NCBI GenBank assembly: GCA_030374735.1
Contig: JASCIV010000927.1
Coordinates: 1-10,194 of the forward strand
Direction of reading: 5' to 3'
Source of the DNA: Gracilaria caudata
Lineage: Eukaryota > Rhodophyta > Florideophyceae > Gracilariales > Gracilariaceae
DNA length: 10,194 bases
The notes under the pieces were generated by a model. That model saw only the letters and a program-made list of their open reading frames with translations, was not told where the DNA came from and searched no databases. This document shows positions 1 through 7,862 of the stretch, piece by piece. The position numbers were made by a program, and so were the translations under genes. How positions within the stretch are numbered: the first letter of the stretch is position 1; each line of letters begins with the position of its first letter.

Positions 1-869
1 AGTATGCATGTGACCCGGCAGCTTCTGGTCTTCAAGGACCGATTCATATCAAGCCTGGGGGAGTTAGATAATCACTGATATGCACAACGCGAATGTTCTC
101 CCAAATGAGGAGCGCAGAAGGGGTCAACTTGCGCTTTCCCAAACCCATCTTCTGTTGCAAAACTCTTCATACGAAGGGTTTTCATAGAACTCTTAATAGA
201 TACTTGATTAGTCATGGAGTTAATTCTTCTCGTCCGAATGGCTTTCGAATGAGATTTAACAGTAGTTTGGAACCGAAATAAAAAAATAGCCATTTCGTTC
301 TGAGGTAGTGAAGAGAATGCAAAGATTGAAAGTAGGAGACTGCTCATTCTTAAATGCAAGGTATCCCCATGATATTTGCGTGAGATAATTTGCTCACCAA
401 CATGTCAGGTGAGACCTGGGTGCGTTGGTCCCATCTCACCCCCTGTGTGGATGACATCCTCCAGCTCACGGGTGAGCCTAAACCACCGGCCCGATTGAGC
501 TCGTTCAGATCGTTCCCGTGAAGAAGCAACTCATCATCTGTGTGACGAACTCATCGCAATGTTTTTCCTTTTTTTTCGCGCTTTATGTCTCGATTGCGAT
601 ACCCTGTAGGGACGCGTGTCTGCACGGCATGGAGAAGCGTGACACTTGAAACACACACGGCAGCTACACGTAGATCGTGCAAATGGAACCAGTCGTACTG
701 ACAGATTCTCGCTCAAAAAGTTGAAAACGTGGCCACCATTGTCTAGATCCAAACGACACTGCATCTGCTTCCTAGTTTGTCACCTGTCAACTGCTTTCAC
801 TTTCTGATCGTCAATCCGAGTACCGCACGTTGGCGTCACCATGCGCACAGCAGGAGCTCGTATTCTTCG
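1..869. other. Intergenic stretch, no supported gene
   Basis: No open frame here has recognisable motifs or a supporting relative in the window. The decayed family copy on the minus strand fades out at about 870. A few short similarities to the main family gene may continue leftward, such as a block near 485-505 resembling the reverse complement of the GAGCTGAAAAGAGCCGG segment at 4209-4225, but their spacing does not fit, so they are not annotated. A compact inverted repeat lies at 408-440. The minus-strand frame at 72-359 begins with a hydrophobic run that could mimic a secretion signal, but nothing supports it as a gene. Confidence 0.5.
408..440. repeat. Short imperfect inverted repeat (GGTGAGA / TCTCACC)
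   Basis: The arms GGTGAGA (408-414) and TCTCACC (434-440) pair perfectly, with a second GGG/CCC helix inside (418-420 with 430-432) and a loop of about nine bases. A second small palindrome, CTCAC-GG-GTGAG, follows at 465-476. No open frame surrounds them. They may be a remnant of a small inverted-repeat element or chance structure. Confidence 0.3.
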
Positions 870-2010
870 TGCCTTGAAAGACCGTACTTGTTAATCTGAG
901 TTAGGATCAGTCACCTTTGTGCCGCGTAGAACGGCGGTGCTCAGATTGGCGCACGCATACAATGTAGGGTGTACGCTGTAGGCTGTTCTGGTGAAAAGCA
1001 TTCACACCAGAGTACCGCTGAGGAGAACCTTGATTGATCCAACCCGCACATTTTTCGGCACTGCTGACATGGTCGTGCCACGTCTCCCACTCGCACGCAC
1101 CTCCAGGTCCATTACTCCGAAATTGTTTTGTAAGCCGCAAAGTCTAAGACGCGGAATTGCAAATCTTTTCTGCTTTGGTGAACTTGCAAAATATGAATGA
1201 AATCGTCCACGATCGCTAGCTCTATCAGATTTCGAAAGTAGGGCAGGGACTACTGGGCAGTGCTGCCGGCAGCGTCACCCCTCGTTGAGAGCGAACTTCT
1301 CCCTGTACGAGCCCAACTTAGGAACGGTTCCTAGTAGCCTCTACAAGCCGCTTTTCTATAATATCCAGTCCCAAGGGGTTTCAGATACGTAAGGCATTAC
1401 AGCCACGACGCATTTGCGCAATAGTTCTTCGCAAATATAGGTGAAATCTTGTCGCTGATCCAGTTGGTACACTTCTGCCGTGCAGCGGATAGAGCAAAGA
1501 TGTTCCTTTTCGAGACAGCGAACAACAATCGATCCACTTCTAGGCCGCTGCAGGTAGTTCACATTGCCGATTTCATTCACTTTGCCCATCATCTCTTGTT
1601 TCGAAAACTCAAGAACACTATGTGGATTTCTTCAATCTTCGCCACAACTACTTAGCTGTCGAGTAGAACATTTTGTGACACCCATCTCTCACGTCGATTT
1701 AAGGCGGTAGATAGTGTTGGTCTTCGAATTCATTGCAACGCATATCAATCGTGAATCGTTTCTAGTGTCTAGTGTGGAAACACTCCACGGTAACGAAGTA
1801 GATTTCGGAGCCCTGTGTCCATGAAACCAGTCAGAGGGAGCCCCGAGCTGTACCATTCGAAGTTGTATGCTTTCTGTCAATTCCGTCACACATGTGTGTT
1901 TCAGCTTCTCACGACAGTGACGTGGACCTTTCAAGCTTTCGAGTCCCCTACATGCTATCACAATTGCTTGTGCTGAAGCATACCAGTTTCTGAAACAGGA
2001 TTGAGTTAAA
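870..2010 (-). pseudogene. Decayed copy of the F-box/propeller-like family gene
   Basis: This is a broken relative of the gene at 2517-5021, read right to left. Three frame pieces survive, at about 2048-1689, 1592-1356 and 1140-907. Their translations align in order with the main gene: LTE...SDWFH...TNTIYRL matches LTE...SEWFH...TNSVNYL; EVYQLDQRQDFTYI matches EMYKVDLQKDNSYI; V.ET..D followed by RLL.T.P matches the same spacing; and CEWETWHDHVSS matches YEWDAGHDRVSS. DNA similarity also bridges the breaks. The reverse complement of 1236-1254 resembles 3455-3476, and that of 1155-1173 matches 3536-3554 at 17 of 19 bases. In-frame stops occur near 1689, 1640 and 1356, with several indels between pieces. 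The alignment begins at the same place as the main gene's proposed exon 2, including a pyrimidine-rich CAG acceptor-like site, which suggests a genomic duplicate and not a processed copy. The left boundary is uncertain. Confidence 0.8.
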
Positions 2011-2516
2011 GCTCGAAACAACCTTGTAGACCTTAGTATCCTTCCCAAGATTCTTAGGATCTTTTACATTTCAGTTTGGATTATGAATGGACAAGGAAAG
2101 AAACTGAAAGCGCATGTCTCGGCATTCATCACATTGCTTCAAACCATTAGATGATATAGACGAAACCTTCTCCAATCACAAGTGGAATTCATGTGAACCA
2201 CTACTCTCTTAACAGGTTCAGAAGACGAAGTGAACTGGCATTAGACACATGCACATGCAGCTTCACAATGTGTCTGAAAGTTTCAGACCCTGCCTCAGAT
2301 ACTTACTTCGGAAGGGGTGCTATTTGTCTGACAAAAACTACAATAATATGACGGAAACTTCGAGGCTACAAGCTGCAGTAGTAGTACATCGGGCATGTTG
2401 GATGACATAACTCAGAAGAAGAGCACAACCTGAACAAGGGTCAAACGTACAGCATGTAACAAGTATGCAACACTAACAACAAAAGAGGAAATAAGTCCTG
2501 ATCGTAACGCGTCGAC
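2011..2516. other. Divergent intergenic region between two family copies
   Basis: This spacer separates the head-to-head 5' ends of the minus-strand decayed copy and the plus-strand gene, so it would hold the promoter of the latter. I see no clear TATA box or other recognisable core element. The one structured element is a perfect palindrome at 2272-2288. The rest shows no open frame with coding character. Confidence 0.4.
2272..2288. repeat. Perfect palindrome, 8-bp arms with a 1-nt centre
   Basis: GTCTGAAA-G-TTTCAGAC reads the same on both strands except for the central base. It sits about 230 bp upstream of the proposed ATG of the plus-strand family gene and could be a dimeric protein-binding site. 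Its location in a presumed promoter region is suggestive, but nothing shows function. Confidence 0.35.
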
Positions 2517-3346
2517 ATGGACGGCTGCCTAACAACAAATCTACCAGTCAGGCACCCAAGGCAACAAATAACGAACTCGAGGCAACCATCGTGGATCGAG
2601 TGTTTACTTCCTCGCATCTGTTCTGCTTGTCCTTTCAATCTGCCCTGCAGGCGGGCCATCAAATATTTGCATTCGCTGCATTAAACGAAATGGCAAGTGT
2701 TGGACGCCTTTTTTCTAGAGAATGGCGTGCAGTCTCTACGAAGCCCGCCAAATTGCTGACCGAATACGATCTCAAACAACACAAACTTGAGTCTTTCTCA
2801 GAGTGGTTTCATTGGATACAAGGCTCAGAAGTATATGTTGCAGCAGTGGGGGAATCGCCTTTTAAAACTTGTTCGGAACTGACGTACGTATCAATCGACT
2901 GGGAGACGAATTCTGTCAACTACCTCAAAGCTACACGGGTGAGAGGATGGCTGTCACAAGTTCTTTTTCTTGACAGCCACGTGGTGTTGCTGCGCATGGG
3001 ACTTACCCGTCTGGTGTTCATAGATCTCGCTAAAGGAAAGGCAATATGTGAAGTGAAAGAAATCAGCGATATAATGAGCGTGCATCGGTTTGGGGCGAGA
3101 TCGGTTCTTGTGCTCTGTAGTAGAAGAGAGCATCGGAGCCCTGAACGCTGGGTTCATGAAATGTACAAAGTGGACCTACAGAAGGACAATTCGTACATCC
3201 TCGAAGCACGAAAGCCTAAAAACACCATCAAGGACACGCTTTTTGTGGAGGAAACGCATCGGGACTTCGAATCATCACAGTGCTTAGATCAGCTGGAAAG
3301 GCTGCTGTTGACGGACCCGGCCATGAAGAACCTCAGTCTTAAGTGA
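2517..3346 (+). CDS. F-box/propeller-like family protein, N-terminal segment
   Basis: This is the 5' part of the main family gene. The continuous frame is open from 2477 to a TGA at 3344-3346. A pyrimidine-rich tract ending CTGCAG at 2650 looks like a 3' splice site. The frame after it encodes (A)GHQIFAFAALNEMASV and then GRLFSREWRAVS, which fits the second half of an F-box (I-F-x-F, spaced hydrophobics, S-R-x-W-R). A candidate first exon, ATG at 2517 to 2546, encodes a short peptide ending in LP and joins in phase to 2651. That recreates the LP that opens F-boxes, two residues shorter than usual. If this intron is wrong, the fallback start is ATG 2690 (G at -3 and G at +4). After the F-box comes a beta-rich stretch of alternating hydrophobic strands (TYVSIDWETNSVNYL, LVFIDLAKGKAI, MYKVDL), typical of F-box-associated propellers. 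F-box proteins usually serve as substrate adaptors of SCF ubiquitin ligases; that role is inference here. The protein continues in another frame in the next entry. Confidence 0.6.
2547..2650 (+). other. Proposed first intron of the F-box-like gene
   Basis: The acceptor side is strong: an extended C/T-rich run from about 2606 ending CCCTGCAG at 2650. The donor GTCAGG at 2547 is weak compared with the GTAAGT used by the GDPD gene. It is the only GT I found between ATG 2517 and the acceptor that joins both sides in phase, and it restores the F-box opening LP. The implied intron is 104 nt, similar in size to the 133-nt intron at 5980-6112. Confidence 0.35.
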
Positions 3347-5021
3347 CGACTGGCTCGCTCTAAGCGACAAATGGGTCGTGTTCACAGACCCGCATTCCAA
3401 CGCGGATGTAACTCAGGTGCACGTCTACGACCTCCATGCGGCGCAGTGGCAACGAGTAGTCTCGCTGCCCTACTTTCACAACATCTTTGAGCTGAAAATC
3501 GTCGGTGATCTACTGCTCTGGAACGGATCACCGGAACAGAAAAGATTTGGAATTTTGAGCCATGATCTCAAGCGCTTTCAGAAGAATTTCGTTGTGATCA
3601 ACCTGAGCACCGGTGCCTACGAGTGGGATGCGGGCCACGACCGAGTGAGCAGTCTCGACATTGCCATCACGGACGGCCTCAGCTTTGCCGTCATTCCGGA
3701 CGGGACGATTCTGACGACGCTGAAGAGCGGCCCCGACGGTGCTGGCGAATGCGTCTTTGCGCGCTATCAGCCGCCAAAGACTGTGGCGTCTCTGCTTCGA
3801 TCAAATGCGAAGCTGTCGCGTTCGCTGGAGGCCGGCCCGTCTGCAGTTATTCAGGAGGCGTTGAAGTCGGTGCTTCAAGGCCATTCGTCGCCCGCAGAGC
3901 ACTGTTTACAGCTCATTAGCAAGGAGAACTGCTCAGAATCTGCACCAGAATGGAACTCCGCGCACCAGCTTCTGGTACTAGCCGTGAGAGATGGCAGCAT
4001 AAAGGCTTCGGAGTGTGTGAAGGGTAGTCTGTATCACTGGAGGGACCAGCTGTATTGCACGGTGGCGGATCTGGAAATATCAAACAGTGAAGAGAGGAAT
4101 CACTTATTCAAGTGTCTGCGAGATGCACATGAACTGGAACTGATTGATTCGCCAGACGCGTACATCGAAGGAATCCATGTGATGGAGTGCGTACGTAAAG
4201 AGATTGTGGAGCTGAAAAGAGCCGGTCTCATGCTACTGGAACGTGTGCTAGCATTGGAAGGCTCCGTAGAAAAGCTGAAAGCGGCGTTTGAAGGATATCG
4301 TGAAACAGAACTGTATTCCAATCTGGTGGGAATCGCGGTGCAGCTTATTCCGCTCGCTGGCGGTGCTATGTCGAAGGTGTTGATGGCAGGGTGCGAGATT
4401 GTTGAGGGATTGTCGGCGAGTGATGTTGTGGAATATGCGATATCAATTGCGGAGATTGTACTGGAGGAAGGGGAATTCGGAAGATTACCTGCACAGAGAC
4501 AGGAGGAGGTGAGGAAGGTTTTTGAGGAGTACGGATACTCGAGGGAGGATGTGCGGTTGCTGATGCGGGGTGGGGGAGCGGGTGGGACCGAGGATGGCGG
4601 TGGGGAGAATGGCGGGGGTGATGGGGGCCTCGCTGGTTTGGATGACGTCGACACTGCACCACTTGCTGCGCAAAGAGCAGATGGAAGAGAAGAGGGACTC
4701 ACTGGGTTGACCGGCGACGAAGACGAAAGCAGAATGCAAATGGGTGCGATGGAGCTCGCTGAGGCTTGGACGCATTACACGCTGGACTCGGAGTACGCTA
4801 CGGAGAACGAAGTGCGCGACGCTGTGATGGGGTGTCTGGGGGAGTACGTGAGGGAGGAGGACATCTCAGCCGAAACGCTGACGGCTGCGTGCGCGACGGA
4901 GCTGGACTTGATGGTGGACGAGGTGCTGGCAGATATCGAGCAGCGCATAGTGACTCCGCTGAAGAGAGGGCAACGAATTCGGCTGCGTGCGTTTGTACAT
5001 TCGTTTGCTGGCAGCGCATGA
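3327..5021 (+). CDS. F-box/propeller-like family protein, main C-terminal segment
   Basis: This frame is open from a stop at 3324-3326 to TGA at 5019-5021. It continues the preceding entry if one base is skipped at about 3341, giving ...NLSL-SDDWLALSDKWVVF. No ATG stands near its left end, so it is not a separate gene. Order of regions: beta-rich propeller-like strands to about 3760 (VHVYDL, FVVINLSTGAYEWD); an alpha-helical middle; a leucine-rich coiled-coil stretch at about 4180-4310; a hydrophobic Gly/Ala patch at about 4318-4390 (LVGIAVQLIPLAGGAMSKVL); a Gly/Glu/Asp-rich linker at about 4564-4640; and an acidic helical C-terminus ending RLRAFVHSFAGSA. The last 184 codons recur in the truncated copy at 7863-8448. 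The product, allowing for the shift and the proposed intron, would be about 800 residues. I do not recognise the C-terminal half as a named domain. Whether the frame break is a genuine lesion, a base-calling error or recoding cannot be decided here. Confidence 0.7.
   Translation, partial: RTSVLSDDWLALSDKWVVFTDPHSNADVTQVHVYDLHAAQWQRVVSLPYFHNIFELKIVGDLLLWNGSPEQKRFGILSHDLKRFQKNFVVINLSTGAYEWDAGHDRVSSLDIAITDGLSFAVIPDGTILTTLKSGPDGAGECVFARYQPPKTVASLLRSNAKLSRSLEAGPSAVIQEALKSVLQGHSSPAEHCLQLISKENCSESAPEWNSAHQLLVLAVRDGSIKASECVKGSLYHWRDQLYCTVADLEISNSEERNHLFKCLRDAHELELIDSPDAYIEGIHVMECVRKEIVELKRAGLMLLERVLALEGSVEKLKAAFEGYRETELYSNLVGIAVQLIPLAGGAMSKVLMAGCEIVEGLSASDVVEYAISIAEIVLEEGEFGRLPAQRQEEVRKVFEEYGYSREDVRLLMRGGGAGGTEDGGGENGGGDGGLAGLDDVDTAPLAAQRADGREEGLTGLTGDEDESRMQMGAMELAEAWTHYTLDSEYATENEVRDAVMGCLGEYVREEDISAETLTAACATELDLMVDEVLADIEQRIVTPLKRGQRIRLRAFVHSFAGSA
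4567..4586 (+). other. G-quadruplex-type motif inside the coding strand
   Basis: Four G runs of 4, 5, 3 and 3 are separated by loops of 1, 3 and 1 bases, which satisfies the usual G3+N1-7 rule. More G runs follow to about 4626. They encode the Gly-rich linker. In the paralogous fragment (8319-8337 on the complementary strand) the first run is reduced to two Gs, so the core motif is not conserved between copies. Confidence 0.45.
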
Positions 5022-5720
5022 GCAATGGACAAGGTCAGATCAGGTCAGAAGGTGCAATATGGAATGCATATGCGTCAAACTACAGTTATGCGGCAGTCAT
5101 CCACGTATGCCAGCGGCGATCAAAGCTTTCTTCTAAACGTCACCAGCTAATATCACGTGATGATCACTTCTTATTTAGGGTTAACGTTTTGTCCTCCTTA
5201 CCTTTTTAGAGTTTGCTATCAGTGTGATGGCGAAGTACAGGGTGCTCTCAAACCTCGTCTCAAAATCGCGGCCAACATATTCGCGCGCCTGTCCTTGATG
5301 AGCCGATTGGGGGGCTGGGAGCGAATCAGCATGCAAAAGCACGCTAATTCGCCAGGTGTATTTGGAAGGCCCCTACTTTGGCTCCAAGAGCACTTAACAG
5401 CCACACAGCCCTGATTTTGACCGACATCAACTTGGCCTCCATATGTCCCGCTCATCACCACCATATCCCTCGGAAAACAGAATTGCCGATGCTATCAAAC
5501 ACTGAGGGTAAGAAGATGAGACGTCAGTTGCCCTCAGGCTTTCTGTTAGCAATGTGGCCTCCAACCGCCTCCCTACCCACTTATAAGCCTCTGCCGGAAA
5601 GAAATTAGTCATCATGATGTACGACTGCCAAAACAGCCCAGCTCTTCCACAAATCTGTATTTGGTTGCCGTCGCCACCCACCAGCTGTTCCAGCCGTTTC
5701 TCGAAACAGCACCGACCGAA
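5022..5720. other. Intergenic region upstream of the GDPD locus
   Basis: No supported gene. Frames here lack recognisable motifs. A TTATAA at 5581-5586 lies about 135 bp upstream of the chosen GDPD start and could be a TATA-like element, but one hexamer in unbiased sequence is weak evidence. The stop of the upstream gene is at 5019-5021; I see no clear polyadenylation signal after it. Confidence 0.35.
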
Positions 5721-7052
5721 ATGCTCTTCCGCTTCGCTCTTCTGCGGCTTCTTTCGATCGCATTGGCCTCTACGCCTATCAAATATGGTCCACGTCCCTT
5801 TTACCTAGTTGATGAGATGAGGCCGTCGGGCCTCAAGACTTCATTGCAGAAGTGTATGTCTCAGACCCCAAAAACCTCGCTATTCTCGATTGGAAATCGT
5901 GGCGCCTGTATGCAGTTCCCAGAGCATACAAAAGAGTCGTACATCGCCGCCGCGCGTATGGGCGCTGGAATTCTCACATGTAAGTGGAATACCTCCCTCT
6001 TATGACGCAATGTCGTCGTTCATACTCTTTCCCCATGCAAGACGTTCTTTATGCACGTTTGAATGAAGCCTAACAAAGAAGGGAAACACCTATTATACTT
6101 GCATTTTCACAGGTGATGTCACCTTCACAAGCGATTTGGAGCTCGTCTGTCGCCATTCCCAATGTGATTTCATACTACTACCAATATCCTTGCAACCGAT
6201 CTCGCCTCCAAGTGTTCCGAACCTTTCACACCCGCAAAAGGCGGCGGAAGAGCTTCTGCAAAGTGCTGCACCTCTGACATTGCACTGGCCGAAATCAAAA
6301 CGCTTACTGGAAAGATGGAAGGTGTCGATACATCTGCCACCACTGTCGAAGAGTATCTCCAAGGCACTCCTTCGTGGCGAACTGACTTGTACTCTTCCTC
6401 CGGTGCTGTGGGTACTCTACTCACTCATGCTGAATCTATCGAACTCTTCCGCGAGTTGGGATGTAAGTATGCACCGAAATTGACATGGCCGAGCGTTGGA
6501 ATGCCTTTCAAGCGCTTCACGAAGAATCAATATGCTCAGAAGCTTATCGACGAGTACAAGAATGCCGGGGTTTCTTCGGAAGATGTTTGGGTGCAGTCGT
6601 TCTACCTGGAACATATCAAGTATTGGATTGAATATGAACCACGGTTTGGCAAGCAGGCAGTGCTCCTCGATAATCGTTACGAGGACGAAACTTTCAACCC
6701 GGAGGACCCGAGGACCTTTTTTCAATCCATGTCGGGTCTTTATGATATGGGTGTTCGCATTATTGCACCTCCTCTATTTTTCCTTCTCAGCACCGATGAT
6801 TCGAACAAGTTCGTCCCCTCAGCTTACGCTCGTGAGGCATATGACGCTGGATTAGATATTATCACATGGACGCTCGAACGTTCTGGAGCACCTCCGTCCG
6901 GTTTTTACTTCCTTTTACTCGAGGAGGCTATCAAAACGGATGGTGACATCATGGAAGTCCTTCATGTTCTCGCTACACAAGTCAAGGTCCTTGGCGTCTA
7001 TAGTGACGGGCCAGCCACAGTTACCTTCTTTGCAAACTGCTTTGGCCTTTAA
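5721..7052 (+). pseudogene. Secreted glycerophosphodiester phosphodiesterase, frameshifted, altered active site
   Basis: Exon 1 (5721-5979) and exon 2 (6113-7052) encode a GDPD-family protein. These enzymes split glycerophosphodiesters into glycerol 3-phosphate and an alcohol, using a metal ion and a TIM-barrel fold. The start was chosen at ATG 5721 because it opens a hydrophobic signal-peptide-like leader (MLFRFALLRLLSIALA); the frame is also open upstream to 5661. Family landmarks include KYGPRPFYLVD, ACMQFPEHTKESY, CRHSQCD, HTTTNILATDLA, AGLDIITWTLERSG and a C-terminal SDGPATVTFFANC. Two features argue against activity. The hallmark GHRGA reads GNRGA (near 5905), so the catalytic His is Asn, and the metal-binding Glu of the ECDVTFT-like block reads Thr (TCDVTFT). 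One base is also missing at about 6170: frame 1 carries CRHSQCDF, then the family sequence resumes in frame 0 with HTTTN and runs uninterrupted to TAA 7050-7052. The otherwise clean frame suggests recent decay, a sequencing error or a repurposed non-enzymatic protein. Confidence 0.8.
5980..6112 (+). other. Intron of the GDPD gene (GTAAGT...CAG)
   Basis: The donor GTAAGT at 5980 and acceptor TTTTCACAG ending at 6112 bound a 133-nt intron. Removing it joins ACA-T to GT-GAT and gives GILTCDVTFTSDLELVCRHS, the expected continuous GDPD sequence, so the splice sites are well supported by protein logic. It splits a Cys codon after its first base. Confidence 0.88.
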
Positions 7053-7862
7053 GTTTTTCCCTTACCCTTTCTTCGAGAAACTTTAACATTGTCAGCTGGG
7101 CATTGTGATGAAGGGCTCTGAAGAACTAACTGCGTTCATTTAGTTGATTTCACTGATTCTAAACTAAACAGCCAATCTTTCGATTTGGATTCAGAAGAAG
7201 AACATTGTAGAGCTCGGCGTCTATCACAGCTTGTGGGTGCTCGGCTTTGATCAAGATCAAAAAAAGTCTGACGCAGTTAGGTCATACTCTTTCGGTTTAT
7301 ATACCGAAAGATATCGATAAAAACTTGTGGTGTCTGACGGCAGACACAAAATAGAGGATTCTGCTGTGGCCAACGCCAAAGGAGATCTGACCGTTTACGG
7401 AGAGGGAAGAAGATGCCCGACGATCCTGAAAATAAAAGCAAGACAGCGCGACGACGGAAGAGCTTTCCGGTCCCGGTGACTTTCTACCCCGTTCTTTTGC
7501 TTCGCCGTTTTATCTTTGTCGTTCTGAGTGTGTTGATCTCAACAAACATGTTTCATGTCCAGTTCTGTGCATGTAACCATACCCTCTTGTTTGCTCGTTA
7601 AGCCTCACGAGAACTGTATGACTGTGGTTCATCTGCGACCTTGCAAGTCGAAATTTGGTACACATGATGCATAATGTTTAGGATGCGGACCAGTTTCCGA
7701 AACGGTTTGTTTATATACCGCAATAGACTTGCTTCTCGAATATCATTCGGTGCATTGAAGACTTTTGCGATCTCTCTGTCAATTGTTATTGAAGTACCAA
7801 CAGTTTGAAAGGCCGTGGTGAGTTACGGGTTGTAATGTGTTGTGCGCGACAGTGCCTATATT
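7053..7862. other. Non-coding region downstream of the GDPD locus
   Basis: No supported gene. A small plus-strand frame at 7413-7601 has a basic start and a hydrophobic middle but no relative or motif. The notable content is a run of three short hairpins at 7246-7347 and a 12-mer, GTTTATATACCG, found twice (7295-7306 and 7709-7720). Confidence 0.4.
7246..7347. repeat. Cluster of three short hairpins
   Basis: Three perfect inverted repeats follow one another within 102 bases: TTTGATC/GATCAAA (7246-7261, 2-nt loop), CTTTCGGT/ACCGAAAG (7289-7310, 6-nt loop) and GTGTCTG/CAGACAC (7330-7347, 4-nt loop). The loop of the second includes the TATATA core of a 12-mer seen again at 7709-7720. There is no T-run typical of a polymerase III stop and no tRNA-like box. 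It may be part of a small transposon remnant or an untranslated-region structure. Confidence 0.4.

Noticed and set aside
72..359. Minus-strand 95-codon frame with a hydrophobic start, possible secreted small protein
   Set aside because: The signal-like start is weak, no motif or paralogue supports it, and frames of this length are expected by chance.
480..780. Leftward extension of the decayed family copy
   Set aside because: Short similar words (TTCAAGTGTC, GAGCT...GCCGG) are present, but their spacing disagrees with the main gene and the translation between them does not align.
1262..1333. Small palindromes GCTGCCGGCAGC (1262-1273) and TAGGAAC-G-GTTCCTA (1319-1333)
   Set aside because: They lie within the decayed gene copy and are probably by-products of its mutation; no independent role is suggested.
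3245..3335. An intron GTGGAG...CCTCAG that would join the two frames of the main gene in phase
   Set aside because: It would work by phase, but the decayed copy keeps similarity across this segment (V.ET..D and RLL.T.P), the donor is poor and the acceptor lacks a pyrimidine tract. A one-base shift fits better.
4100..4702. Minus-strand Pro/Ser-rich frame of 200 codons opposite the main family gene
   Set aside because: Its composition is the complement of the Gly/acidic linker and helical region. The plus-strand frame has the paralogue support, and the same shadow appears opposite the truncated copy.
7413..7601. Plus-strand 62-codon frame with basic start and hydrophobic segment
   Set aside because: No relative, motif or splice or promoter context; it is likely a chance open frame.
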